Position numbers and translations under genes: made by a program
The notes under the pieces: model-generated
Told to the model about the DNA's origin: nothing
Databases searched by the model: none
The model's input: only the letters and a program-made list of their open reading frames with translations
NCBI GenBank assembly: GCA_033558025.1
Contig: JAUCEF010000010.1
Location: forward strand, 1,203,001-1,267,000
Origin: Phytophthora sp. 'mugwort'
Lineage: Eukaryota > Oomycota > Peronosporomycetes > Peronosporales > Peronosporaceae
Direction: 5' to 3'
Length of the DNA stretch: 64,000 nt
Shown here: positions 1 to 11,244 of the stretch, piece by piece
Layout of the letters: every line of letters begins with the position of its first letter
Position numbering within the stretch: the stretch's first letter is position 1

Positions 1-778
1 ACACCCTCGCGTTTACGATTTTACGCTGACAGCCATCGCGATGTGACTGAATATCTGAAAGAGCAAGCCATGCATGGCGATGGTGGGCACATTGATATGC
101 TCACTCGGCGAGAGCTGGATGAAGGTGGTCGACAGTTTTGGGAAGGAGTTGCAGAGGCTCTTAATACAATCAACGACGACTTCGATCGTCTTGTCACCGA
201 TTACTGTTTGAGGGCATTGAACCGCATCAGATCACAACACACTGAGTTTTGGAATTTCTGTCAGGGTGATAAAGTCGCCATGTATGTGCATCTCTGGTGC
301 GAGCAACGCGGATCGGGCCGTGCGTTCTGTGTGACCTATGCTTATGAAGATAATGAAGCCAATGAGTCGAGAAAAACACAGAAGGGACCAGAGAGGCAGA
401 AAGTAATCCGGAAGCGTCAAAAACCAGACGATAAAAGGGATAGCTTGGACGCGGTCGCGGTGCTAACCGATGCAGTTAGTAAACTTGTGGACACTGAAGC
501 ATCCAGTAATAAGGGGGTTTGATAGAGGAGAAAACGGCAGTATCCCGTTTAACTCGGGAAAAAATGCCGAGAGGCGTTTTAGTGGAGAAGCTGGCTGCAG
601 TCGAATACTTGCTCGGCGTCGTCAAGCACTATTCATCCTCGACAGGCAGATCCATGAATGTACAGCAAAATGCATGGATGTCACGGACCTCACTCGCGAA
701 CGTGAAGCTGCCCATCGCCGCATTCAGAACGCCCAACTGAAATCCGACGAGTTGCAAGATCATACTATGAGCAGCTAA
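1..778 (+). pseudogene. partial ORF, possible Myb/SANT-like protein, broken near 500
   Basis: An open frame runs in from the left edge and stops at 520-522, about 173 codons, so its start lies outside the window. It carries a helical stretch (about 120-250) with the pattern FWEGVAEALN then LRALNRIR, reminiscent of a Myb/SANT-type fold, followed by a basic tail rich in K and R. A second frame (470-778) continues with a charged, coiled-coil-like end (TREREAAHRRIQNAQLK), so the gene may be frameshifted around 500. Such a protein is the usual second product of PIF/Harbinger transposons, and a Harbinger relic lies just downstream on the other strand; that link is inference. I do not recognise the family with certainty. 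Confidence 0.35.
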
Positions 779-1076
779 TACAGTTAGCTACGGTTGCGCA
801 TAGAGGTTGGTCTAGACATGTTGTGTCTCTGGACGTGATCTAGAACAACTTTGCGGAATATATGACCATTTACAACCGGAAGTCGAGTGGGCTGGTATCT
901 TGGGCTACTGTCGGCGAGAAGCTGCAGTTATCCATTGCATTAAATCTCTCATAGCAGCGTTGCAGAGCCCCCACTTGAAGGAGAACGGATTCGCTCATCG
1001 ATACAGTAGTTGTGTAGCTTCATGCAGATTTTAATGACGAGACCCAAGTGAACGTAGTCAACCGCTAAAAGGCCGC
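779..1076. other. non-coding spacer
   Basis: I see no convincing coding frame here. It may be the intergenic part of the same decayed PIF/Harbinger copy, but no terminal repeat was recognised. Confidence 0.4.
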
Positions 1077-1966
1077 TTAAATATTTATCATAATATTCAC
1101 GAGCAGTCCAAACGCCATTTCTATTCGAATGCGTAGTTGTGAGAGAGATAAAATGGTAATCAGAATATCGTTCGACTTGGTTTCAGGCTTTGTAAAGGAC
1201 ACCAACACGGATGAGGACAACGGATACGCGTTGTCACCGATAACGTAATATTCAAATGGTAAATTTGCGATAGCCGTACTCAGGGGCCATTTATTAAAGG
1301 CGACACTGTCGGATACCTTTCCAGAAGAGTTAAAGCAATAACCTGTAAATCGACATGCAGCATCGCACATGGCTTGAACATTGATCCCGTGACGAAGATA
1401 ATGCCCCCCGACCCCAAGAAAAATAAATAAATAAATAAAAGCAGATACGTCAGGTATCTCGCCCGAATTTGGAGCCTTGATCGTGCACAACCATCCCCCA
1501 ACGCAACATACACACTCGAACAATACACTGTTCTTGCTAATATCTGCAAACTGCGAAGCTGCACGCTTGATGGAGACGTTCTAGTATACTGGAGCAACTA
1601 TTCGATATATTGGGTGAGCACATATTGCCTCCATTACCTCCACAACAGCGTAGAACTCGGACATGCTCACACCTGCAAGAGCCCTAATCGAGTGATAAGA
1701 GCCCCCCGCTAGCCACGATACTGTCATTTGAACTTTGCTCGCTAGCGTTATCGTCCAACACCGGTCCAGCTCTGCGACATAATTTCGTCACGCTCCAACA
1801 TAGTCTTTAAAGTTTCCACCAGCTCTTCGAAGGCTGCTACTCCCATTCTGTAGTAGCGCTCAAACTGCTTACCTGGACTAATCGATCCCGATGCGGCTCC
1901 CACCTTAACCGTTTGCGCGGGACTACTTTGATCGCCGCCGGCGGCGAACCTCATGCACAGCCACAA
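1077..1966 (-). pseudogene. PIF/Harbinger transposase pseudogene
   Basis: Read on the minus strand in several frames, this is a DDE_4-type (PIF/Harbinger) nuclease relic. In order: an N-terminal helical part (FERYYRMGVAAFEELVETLK, 1746-1860), a middle segment (VSWLAGGSYHSIRALAG, about 1600-1745), a segment with GWLCTIKAPNS, a GHYLRHGINVQAMCDAACRF block, the second catalytic Asp in YYVIGDNAYPL and the catalytic Glu in QLRIRIEMAFGLLVN. The first catalytic Asp expected before GWLC is not in frame, and an AAAT microsatellite interrupts the ORF at about 1419-1440. At least two frame changes and an in-frame stop make it inactive. Family assignment is firm; the exact element ends were not found. Confidence 0.8.
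1419..1440. repeat. (AAAT)n microsatellite
   Basis: About five tandem AAAT units lie inside the Harbinger transposase relic and add a short run of Leu/Ile/Phe codons to its minus-strand frame, next to the GHYLRHG block. Probably a slippage expansion after the element died. Confidence 0.8.
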
Positions 1967-2099
1967 CTACAGCGACGTACACGATAATGCTAGACACCTT
2001 CGTGGTGTGCTTTAACGAATGGAGTGATCCGTGACCCGATAGTGACTGATGATCTCTAAATCGGATTACGGGGACTGGCATTTGTATTTTTATTGACAA

Positions 2100-2968
2100 A
2101 TGAACGCTCGATATTTGGGATCAGTAAATCCCGTTAGGAACCTCCTCAGAGCGTGAGCAATGCAATCAGCTGCTGTAAAAACCCGGACGCGTATTCTGAA
2201 GAATCGTCCAAGCCCTCTTCATAACATAGCATTGTCTGTGGTAATAGCACGATGGCAGCGTCGATATCGTCGACAACTTTGTCAATCATGTTGGCCACAT
2301 ACGGACCAGTTCTGACATATTCACCAGATACTTGACACCCCTAAACGAAATGGTGGCATGTTCGTGCATACCACGATAAACTGACGACATTTTCAAGCCT
2401 AGGGTTCGACCAATTAAGTACCATGAAACCCTGACTTGTCAAAATCTCAAACATCGCAGCTTTCTCAACTCAAAATGCTTCATCTAGATCTTCATGGCTC
2501 GTCCGACAATTCTTCTTGTGTAGACAACCTCATTGCCGGGAGCAGTGCGGTGTGAGTAGTTGACGCACATCTCAGTCAGCACTTGGCCGAAACGCCCAGT
2601 CATATGGGTAGAACACCATCGTAACTTGAATATACTTGCATATGGAAGATTTCCTACTCAGCCACGCTAACCTGGGGTGGAGCTGGACACGTCTAGCGAC
2701 TAGTACTACAGCAGAAGGCGGTATTCCGACGCGGCCAGTCTTGAAGCGCTTGGTCAGTAATCCCTCTGCTTTCTTTGTACTCCTCTTGAATATCTGGGTG
2801 CATCATCGGACATGCTAATATGTGGCTCCTCGCCTGCCGTGACGGTTGAACATTTTTCAAACCCTTCGTACAGTATAGGCACACAGCGTCCTTAAGCTTC
2901 TCGGTCTCGGCTCCCGTGCCCACATCGAAGTGATCAGAGTGGAGAGAAAACCCACGCCCTCCTGTCAT
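2100..2968 (-). pseudogene. hAT-like transposase relic with BED zinc finger
   Basis: The minus-strand frame 2693-2968 contains a BED-type zinc-finger pattern: VCLYC (C-x2-C), then HILAC after about 20 residues. That is the usual N-terminus of oomycete hAT transposases. Further along the same strand, fragments such as ITTDNAML followed by AADCIAHAL resemble the central hAT domain, in changing frames with many stops. No intact catalytic region is present. The BED assignment is moderate; the hAT assignment rests on it plus these short fragments. Confidence 0.5.
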
Positions 2969-3361
2969 AGATTATCTCTAATAACCAACGATACGTATTT
3001 CAGATGGGTTTATAAGAGATGCTGGCGACGCATATACCTAGAAAACGACATAGACAGACAGCGGCTTTGGGTCTTCGGGGAAGTAGCTAGGTGGTTAGCA
3101 AGTACAGTAGCGACGAGGAAAAGCGGAGCTTTCGCGGTGGCACGTTCAAATGTTGGCGGGAAAATAGGAATGGTTGAGATGCTAGGAATGTCGGGAAAAC
3201 TGCGGCAAATGAAGTTGCCAGCTGCAACTTGCCGCTGCTGGTTGCTGACGATCGTCATTGTCACTTGCTTCCGGTTCGAAAAAAAAAAATATTTTTTCTT
3301 TGTGCAAAATACAAATTCAGACAAGCGGAGGCAGATGCATCCAATCAGCACACGGCATACC

Positions 3362-3579
3362 GATTCAATCGGTTGCGTAGCAATATATACCGGTTTGTTT
3401 TTATACATTTGGGGACCGGCACAAATCCGTCTTGCATTCCTCTACGGTATTACTGTAACCCAGTTAGCGTTACACCGAGTCAATCGGTACCGTATCGATA
3501 CCTACCGGTTTACCTTCTTCCAGTTAGGAATTTGTAAGCAAGCCGGTTCAATCGGTATCGCAGCGATACAAACCGGATT
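3362..3579. repeat. three 35-bp palindromic repeats
   Basis: Three 35-bp copies in direct orientation lie at 3362-3396, 3477-3511 and 3545-3579. All share TCAATCGGT near the start and an ACCGG near the end, and copies 2 and 3 hold an internal dyad around CGATAC. The spacers (80 and 33 bp) are unrelated to each other. They sit 125 bp beyond the SUV3 stop codon. Function is unknown: a decayed transposon end, a minisatellite or a 3' processing/insulating element are all possible. Confidence 0.75.
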
Positions 3580-3703
3580 GCCTTCATAATCCTTGTTGAT
3601 TTGCCGATGAATCCCGAACCGCGGTTATGGCGAAAAGCGAATCTTGTTGTCTAGATACATGTGCGTCTATCATTCTCTTATCATCGTGCGCGATTCAGTA
3701 TGT

Positions 3704-6084
3704 TTAACTACCGAAGACTCGCGAAATCCACGACTTCTTCACAGTCTCGCCACTGCCCCGCTCAGCACTTGAGACGTTAGGTTGGCCAACCTGTCGAGTC
3801 TCCTCTGTCTCTGCTGCTTCATTCTCGCGTTGCTTGGACTTGTAATTCCTCCCGTTTTGGCTGTTGTCTCGGCTGTTGTCACCTTGAGTCTGCTTTCGGA
3901 AGCGGTCGACATCAAACTGACCTCGTGGGGCCGAACGACGACCATTGGCAGCACCACTGGACCAGCGCGTCTTCGTCTCTTCCCGGTTGTATGTCGTGTT
4001 CACGAGACCTTGTTCCACTAGCTCGAGCACTTGCGTCTTCAGCTCTACAGCCAAATCTTTTTCCACAAATGTGTCTTCGAATCGGAAAGACAACCACAAA
4101 TACAGGTCAATGATCTTGGCCTTGATCTCGACGTCTCCCAGCGCCTCAGCCGTGCGCGGGGCATACTTCGGCAGGTAGATGTCCAGCTTGACACTTTGAC
4201 CAAGCGAGTGAGCACGAGCGTATTCAAGGAAAACCTTGCGGGCCAGGGGGTTCCGCAGACTAACGGGCGACATACAGAATGTGAAGCGGTCTGAGAGCGT
4301 AAGCTCCGTGTCGCGCAGCAGTGTGGCAGCATCCTTCATGTCCTGGTGATTGCACATGAAATAGTCGCCATCTAGACGCGCCAACATCACGTACTTGTCC
4401 ACGAGATCGGCAAGATCCGTAATACCCGGCAGCTGCTTAGCGAACTCTTCCATCTGCTCGGAAGACGGAAAGAGACCTGCAGACGTGAGTGGAGTCGGAA
4501 CTTCGCCGTAAGACTCTTTCAGATATCCCAAATCTTCCTCAAGCAGACACGTCGCCTCGCCCGACGGGAAATCGCTGCCATACCGACCTGCACGTCCAGC
4601 AATCTGCTTTGCGAGGGAAGGTGGGATATCAATCATGCCACCGCTACTGCCCGAATACTTTTTCACCGTCGCGAACACAACGCGTCTAATGTTCAGGTTC
4701 AGTCCCATACCAACGGCATCAGAAGCCACCAGGATGTTGAAGTCGTTACTGCGGTTATTGAATAAGCGAGCTTGCTGGGAACGAGTCTCCGGGGGAAGCT
4801 GACCGTAAATAATGCAGCACTTCTGTCCTGTCTTGATCTCAATATCACGCTTGATCTGGAAAATATCACGACGTGAGAACGCTACCACACAATCTCCTGG
4901 TCGAATGTGACTGTACGATCCCAAGTGCTTCGACGCAATCTCCAACGGCGAGCGGCGCTCATATGACCGCAACTCGAAGTCATCGCCAGTAGTCTCTGCG
5001 AACTTCTTGACGAGGTCCACGGCTTCACCAGAGCCACAAACGTGAATCTCATTCGCTTGCAGTCCAAACAACGCACGAGTCCATGCCCATCCTCGTTGCG
5101 GGTCTCCGATCAACTGAATCTCATCAATGACAGCCACGTCCCACGGCCGATTGATGTTGGCCATCTCGACGGTGCACGACACGTGCGACGAATACGGCAC
5201 GATCTTCTTCTCCTGTCCAGTCACCAGCGATGTGTACAGTCCATCCGCGTTCATGCGTTCGAAGATTTCCAGTGCCAACAGACGTAGTGGACCACAGTAA
5301 ATTCCACCATCTTCTCCAGCTTGTTTCAGTCTCTCCAGAGCTTGATGGGTCTTGCCGCTGTTGGTTGGTCCTTCATGGTAGATGATCTTTCTCTTCATCG
5401 CCGTTGCAAACGGGTACATCTCGTGCGGCAGTCGTAGGTCCGTGAGCTGCTGGAGCGACAGTACATTGTCGTTGTCTTCGTCCGCTGGTAGGTAGTTATT
5501 AGCCCTAGCAAAGTCCAGGAAGTACGGGTAAAATATGAACGAGCTGTGCCTCTTCACGTCGTCCAAGTCCTGAATAGCAGCACAACAATCACAAAATCAT
5601 CAATATTTCGTCTTCTAAAGCTAAAAAAAGCTTGAAAAACGCAGCATTCCGGTACCCGTCCGAAGGCCGCGAGTTCTGTCTGGTCCTCAAAGTACTTGGA
5701 AGGCTCGGAGAGGAAGGATTTCCGGAAACTCGACGCTGCAATGGCCCATTCCGCCGGGTTCATGCCGGCCTCCACTACAAGCTCCTTGGCCTCATAATTG
5801 CGCGGAAAGTTGCGCATTCTTCGGTGCACGCGCTTGGCTAGGTCCGAAGGCCAGTTGACGACCTGCATCTCCTCGGCGTCGACGGCGGGGGCTGCGGAAC
5901 TTGAGAAGTTACGGTGGAGAGGTATGCGGGCGGTTAGATTGGCATAGCTCTGCGTGCACGGGGTACTAAAGCTTGGGAGCGGCGCCGATTTCAGTGCCAA
6001 GAGCGGCAGAGACGGATGGTGCCGACGACAGAGGGCAGAGAACGATCGGGCGGCATTGGGTAGTGCTCGAGAGACGCGTAACAT
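3704..6084 (-). CDS. SUV3: mitochondrial ATP-dependent RNA helicase SUV3
   Basis: Two exons: 6084-5656 (143 codons) and 5569-3704, joined in phase 0 across an 86-bp GT-AG intron (5655-5570), giving about 764 aa. The start at 6084 has a good context (CACC before ATG), and the first ~60 residues are Arg/Ser/Ala-rich like a mitochondrial presequence. An in-frame ATG at 6153 is less likely. Helicase motifs are intact: Walker A GPTNSGKT (about residue 210), DEIQ (about 292), DAVGMGLN, and motif VI QIAGRAGR (about 464). The end is a low-complexity Arg/Asn/Gln-rich tail. In other eukaryotes SUV3 unwinds RNA in the mitochondrial matrix with an exoribonuclease to degrade transcripts. No lesions were seen. 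High confidence in identity and splice model. Confidence 0.95.
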
Positions 6085-6410
6085 GGTGACCACTGACGTC
6101 AATAGCAGAGTGTGGCTACGATGAGCTCGACTGTAAGATGGGGTGGACCACATGAGTGAAAATGCATTATTTATAATATTTGCTATTCTTTTTAATAAAG
6201 CATTATATTTCTATATTAACTGTATTAATGTCGTACATTTACTAACATATTCTTCATGAACTCCGATCACCGGTGTCATCCAGACGACAAGCTAGAGACT
6301 TTAGCTATATTCGGGTGTTCACTTTGACGTTGCCTCTTTTGTATTAACGTATTTGCCTTCCAGACTCCGCCTGATTTGTCTTTGAAAGGCAGCAGCACGC
6401 GTTGTTCCTC
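6085..6410. promoter_or_regulatory. SUV3 upstream region, AT-rich
   Basis: This stretch between SUV3 and the next minus-strand ORF is AT-rich just upstream of the gene (about 6165-6240) and carries a CAT/TGACGTCA-like site (TGACGTCA, about 6093). It probably holds the SUV3 promoter; no transcription start could be fixed. Confidence 0.35.
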
Positions 6411-6707
6411 TCACTGTAGCGTAGCAGACGGCATGACTGTCGGAGCGACGGCTTTCGGATACTCCGCCTCAGCGTGCTCCATCAGGATAGCGTGTTCGCG
6501 AACCATGGCAGCGAGCACTTCGTGGCGCGTTACCATTCCGCGTTGAGCTTCAAGTTCGCGCAGTTGACGTTCCATCCTGGCGCTTAGGAGCATGTCGTCG
6601 TTGATTGGCGTTCCTGCCGCAATCGCTGGGGCTGCAGCGTGATTTAAGCGCTGACGAGCAGTTGTGTCAACCACGGGAGCTAGAGCGAGGTACGTCTTGG
6701 TGTACAT
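6411..6707 (-). CDS. small hypothetical protein
   Basis: A minus-strand frame of about 98 codons from the ATG at 6707 (an upstream in-frame ATG lies at 6878). The product is Ala-rich with a charged amphipathic stretch (LRELEAQRGMVTRHEVLAAM) that could form a helix or coiled coil. I do not recognise it. It lies 326 bp upstream of SUV3 on the same strand. Codon composition looks coding, but it may be a fragment of a larger gene or element; no signal peptide or membrane segment is evident. Confidence 0.35.
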   Translation of the reverse strand: MYTKTYLALAPVVDTTARQRLNHAAAPAIAAGTPINDDMLLSARMERQLRELEAQRGMVTRHEVLAAMVREHAILMEHAEAEYPKAVAPTVMPSATLQ

Positions 6708-7276
6708 CGAAGTCTTCGTCGTTAATCGCAGCAACCAAATGGAATTCTGGTTATTCGAAACTCGGGACAAGACGAGGAATACTGCGGAGACATGAGTAGT
6801 TACAGTTGAAAACTTTGGTATGTGACGCACATAACGAAGCACCGTGGGTGAAATCAAAACTAACTTGTATTTAAACAATTTCTATTGGCGGTAACCCCAA
6901 TGTGAATGATTCAATGGAATTGTACCTGGTGGTATAATGCCTCTGGGAATACCAATCTTGAGAGGGCATAATAAGGAGCAAAAGATTTATTAATACAAGA
7001 GAGTCAATATAAAGGTCAACGAGTTCTTTCTCTGCGAACGCCTGTCGCTGACAGTGTCACACCACATCAGAAAAAGCATGTAGTTAAAATGGTACAGTAA
7101 AAAGTATCAAAAGTGTCAAAAGTGTGGGCCACAGTATTTGCGCAGCTCCAATTCTCGCTCAGCCGTCATTATTAGTGTGTGCTATGGTAATTATGCAGCC
7201 AACGAAGTGCGTCCTGCAACGTTAACTCCAAGAGGGGGTGAAATGATGTTTGGGGACCTATTCGACAAAACGCCAG

Positions 7277-7316
7277 CGGTTTAAGGTCCGTGTGCGAAGC
7301 ACGCGGTCTTAAACCG
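7277..7316. repeat. imperfect hairpin inside the pogo-like element
   Basis: CGGTTTAAG at 7277-7285 pairs with CTTAAACCG at 7308-7316, and further bases inside pair around GTGTGCGAAGCAC. It lies about 180 bp from the left end of the element. It could be a subterminal binding site or a remnant of another small element. Confidence 0.55.
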
Positions 7317-7700
7317 AGGACGAAGAATATTATCATCGCTTAGCCCTATAGGGTTAAACCCGACAGGGAAGTGTTTTGGAACCTAGCTGGGTGATAGTTT
7401 TCCTGTTGACACCTCCACCTTTAGCGATTTGTTGGCAATGACACCCGTCCTCGCTATTCTGATATATTTATTACAACAACCCGTTTAAGTACGAATGAAT
7501 GAATTGGAGTTGCGCCATGTTGCAAGAACGCCATCATGCAGCCACACCAAATGAAACCCACAATATTTCGGTCAAAGTCAAATCTGTTCTGGCTTCCTTA
7601 TAGCGCCGCATCCCCCAACTTTTGGCCAAGTCGGCAAATAACTCCACAATGTTAGTGACCACGTCTCATTATCAGCATATGGGATACGATGGTGAAGAAG

Positions 7701-7798
7701 GGTAGACCTGCTGGAAGTGTAGGTGGACATGATGGGCCGCGGAGGTGGACATGCTGGAAGTGCAGGTGGACATATGGGAAGCGGCAGTGGACAAAGGT
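7701..7798 (+). repeat. degenerate tandem repeat, about 22-24 bp unit
   Basis: About four imperfect units sharing GGTGGACAT and CTGGAAGTG are arrayed head to tail. In one plus-strand frame they would give Gly-rich peptide, but stops interrupt it. This lies within the pogo-like element, downstream of its transposase relic. Confidence 0.6.
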
Positions 7799-8178
7799 AG
7801 ATAATATGGGAAGGACGGAAATATGAGACGTAGTCACCAACATTGTGGGATCGTTTGCTGGAAATTTAGAACGCGGCGTAATTCTGCGTTATCTAGTAGT
7901 TGCAAGTAAATCAATGTATTTGTGTCTTGTTGTTTATCCTTCAAAGTCTTCGTGATACTTATCGATGATATCTTGCAGGCGTTTTGACAACTGAGACTCT
8001 TGCCACACGCCGTTGATGTCTTTAGAGAGACCGCACAAAATCATAGTCTTCCGTCGATACGACACAACGGCGCGAGCGCAACGGGCTGCCAGCTTCAAAA
8101 ATAACAGCTTACCAGGATTCTTCAGTTAGCCCGACCACTTTCCTTTTGATTTTTGTTGTAGAAATTGTGTCTCCTCTG

Positions 8179-9793
8179 CTAGCGATACTTCTCTTCGTCC
8201 CACTCAATCGTCCACATTCTCATAATTGCCTTGATGATGAATGAATCTGCTGACTCGCGCAAATGCGTAGCATTTGGTGGGAGGAAAAAAACACTCATGG
8301 TTTTGGCGGACAGTATGTCACTGCACTCGTCTAGAGTATGACCACTTGCGTTGTCAAGATAGACGACTTGGTTTGTGCCACGGGGGTGACGGCGGTTGCT
8401 TGTGTTATCTTTTATCCATTCACGAAAAACCTGGTGGTCCATCCAACCTTTGGGGCCACTCCGGTATGTGACCCCCGGTACATCCTTTACGTTGGCGATT
8501 GGATAGCTGCAGTTCCGATTTTGAAAGATGACCATGGGGGGATCGATTCGTGCGCTAGACCCTTCCCTGATCTTAATCATCAGGGTCATTCCCTCTCCGC
8601 CGCTAACCACGTCATGATAGCGAACGATTTTGTTGCCGCGGAACCCGAGAGTTTTTTTTAATCGTTATATTCACTACAAAATGAGCCTCATCCATGTTAA
8701 GTAGTTCGTTTTCGTCAAGCTTTCCACTGTCAAAAGCGCGTTTCAGTTCTCCGATATGAACAGCAACGCTGCGCTCAATCTCCTCCTCTTGTCTAGGCTG
8801 CACTCCAGTGGACCACCATACTTGCGAGAGACAATGTCAAATCAACTGCAAAAGTGTTGAATCCAACGGTAGGTAATGCGATCTTGAAGCTGCACGCCCT
8901 TGGCGTCCTATGTAGTACCTCAAACGTCACATTCTGCATGGTTCGAAATGTCGACAGCAATTTGTTGCAGCAATACGCTCGAAATCGTGATACCAGTTTT
9001 TCGAAGCCGACAAAACTCCCTAGCAACTGGCTGTACAGCCATTCAACCCAAGGAGCTCCCCTCCTCCCGCGTGCAGGCGCTGCCTTATTACGCATGCGCT
9101 TCTTAACACCATTTTGGACGGCCACCACTGTTCGTCGCTGTTTCGATAGATGTCGCTCACGCTCTTTCCACCACCGACCAGCCTTCTGAAGGTTGGCCTT
9201 TTGGTTACCAGTGAAAAGATCAGGAAATCTGGCAACAGCCTTTGAAGGCAATCGTGTCGCGCCTCGTCATGCAGAGCTTGCATGTAGGCTACGAGTTTTG
9301 TTCGGTCGACTAGATAAGCCACTACTTGGGGTGCTCGATAAAACGTCTGGCATGACCTTCATCTAAGACGGCAACATTATCATCATTATGGACGGCGTTC
9401 TCACCTTCGCCTTCGATGCACTTGCTTTCATCATTTGAATCAAATATATTCTCCTCGTCATCTTGGCAAGCTTCGGCCTCCAGTAGGCGAAAAAGTCTGC
9501 CATTACATTTTTTGTCAGGGGCTTTGATGCTGGCTTGAACCCGGTTAGGGTTTTTGGGCTTGACCGGATTTGAGCTATCGGTGCATCGAAACATGACCTC
9601 CTTGTTTCTCTTCAACTGGTGTCCCACAGAAAGGAAGGTTTCGTTTGCCGCATATGTCGCAGGTACTCGAGAGGCTCGACGTGTCGAGGCCGCAGCCACT
9701 GCAGACGAATTTCATGCAAAATTTCGTGCTCAAATTGTAGGCTACAGCCGTTTCTGCCGCAGGGGTTGTGTGTATTGAAGAATTAGTGCGCAT
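8179..9793 (-). pseudogene. DDE_1 (pogo-like) transposase pseudogene
   Basis: Minus-strand fragments in order from 9793: a Cys-rich segment (CSGCGLD, then CDICGKRN), an acidic linker, an HTH-like region (9322-8800), then the catalytic core. The triad is recognisable as Asp in LLNMDEAHFV (about 8690), Asp in VVYLDNASGH (about 8340) and Asp in SADSFIIKAI (about 8230), with the usual FLPPNATHL between the last two. Frames change at least four times (9322, 9020-9250, 8800, 8610), so no functional protein is expected. Length and motif order fit Tigger/pogo transposases of oomycetes. Confidence 0.75.
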
Positions 9794-9930
9794 ATAATGT
9801 GGCTTAAAGCACCGGCGCCTATATAGTGTGTGCTGAACACTCCACGGCAGTAGTGTTATAAATAGTGTGGCCTACGCTATTTGTGCGGCCACGCCAAAGA
9901 GGAACCCACATATTGACACTTTTTACTGTA

Positions 9931-10890
9931 ATGTCCGGAATACACGAAGGGCAACATCTTTGACCACGTATAGAGTATATTTTTGTTTGCAAATGACGAT
10001 TTCGTGTGTTCATTTTGTGCAAGATGGCGAGACTGTGCGTGCAGTTGCACAGATAGACATAAAGTCGATCGCGCTTACTATCTGATCGCACGCGTGCTGC
10101 GGGTGCGTAAATGGTGAATGTCGAAAAAAAAACAGGTTGACTGCGTCTACAACTATCCTAGCTTGGTTGTTCGTCTCGCTGTCTAATTTTCTCTCTCCCC
10201 TCCCTCGATCACTCAAATGGTTGGTTGACCGGGCTCGGAAAAAGCAGAGCGGTAAACCGGCTTCATTCTCTGATAGTGCTAAGGTGAGGAGTAGGATAGC
10301 GGCAACCCTCGCCTTGCGTTCCGGAAACATGCTCTTTGCCAGCACCAACAGATGCCCTTTTATCAATGCCCCCGCGAACCAACCTGGGGATTGTATAACC
10401 CGTTCGGCCGATTTGTAGATTCGACTAATATACCGACTTTCTCAGCTTATGAAACGCCACATTCCAGTACCGATGTACCGATATTGATTATCGGCCCCCC
10501 AAAAAAGACGAACGACATCTAGACCAGTCTTGCATAAGTACTAGTGGGCAAGCCTTCTCACATGTTTAATAGAAAACTTAATAAATCAAATGCATGACCT
10601 AATAATATACATCAAATTCAGAACCACTTAACCCTACCGCGATATATTATTAGTATCAAAAGGAAAAAAACTAATATTGGCTTTGAAGAAGTCGTTGAAA
10701 TACTAGCATCTAATGCCCTCCTACATGTTTTTTTTTTTCGTCGTTTGAATCGACCAAGCTGGCAGGAGCATGAATAGTACAATGGCGTATAACCTCCCGA
10801 AACTATTGGGTCGAGTAGTTTCGGTGTTCTTGATTTAGTGAGTGAGGTAGTGTGAACGCGTGGCTAGTATGGGAGACAGAGTAACATCTA
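9931..10890. other. non-coding, AT-rich
   Basis: No coding signature was recognised. It contains poly-A/T runs and short stretches with ACCGATA-type words (about 10440-10490) faintly like the 35-bp repeats near 3.4 kb. Confidence 0.4.
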
Positions 10891-10892
10891 GC

Positions 10893-11244
10893 TAAATATA
10901 TATTACCATTTGTGTTAGTTATCTGTTAGTTAGTTTTTTTTTGCAAAGATTTGCACAAAATGCGAGCGTTGGTTCTCGGCCATGCTCACTCCTAAGCATG
11001 AGACTACTTATTCCATACTGCCCTGACGTGTTCATGACGCCCCGTCACCCTCAGCCGTACGAGTGAGAAACAGAGTTACAGCGACTATAAAAAAAAAAAA
11101 TTATTATAATATATATATATATACCCTTTGTGTGAGTTATCTGTTAGTTAGTTAGTTCTTTCTGGAAATAAAATGCGAGCGCCACGCTCACTCCTAAACA
11201 TGACACTACTTATTCCTACTGCCGTGGCGTGTTCATGACGCTTC
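10893..11244 (+). repeat. diverged direct repeat of about 140 bp
   Basis: Copy 1 (10893-11043) and copy 2 (11110-11244) share in order GTTATCTGTTAGTTAGTT, AAAATGCGAGCG, CTCACTCCTAA, CTACTTATTCC and CGTGTTCATGACGC. Copy 2 is preceded by an (AT)n run. This looks like a tandem duplication of a small element or of an LTR edge; no coding content. Confidence 0.7.

Larger units (their letters stand above)
7095..9928 (-). mobile_element. pogo-like (Tc1/mariner superfamily) element with TA duplication
   Basis: The ends are matching inverted repeats. The left begins CAGTAAAAAGTATC at 7095, and the right, read on the minus strand from 9928, begins CAGTAAAAAGTGTC. TA dinucleotides flank both (7093-7094 and 9929-9930), the target duplication typical of Tc1/mariner/pogo elements. 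The left end has an extra 9 bp relative to the right. The 2.83-kb interior encodes a broken DDE_1 transposase on the minus strand. Both ends and the coding core are present, but the coding frames are dead, so the copy is complete yet non-autonomous. Confidence 0.8.
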
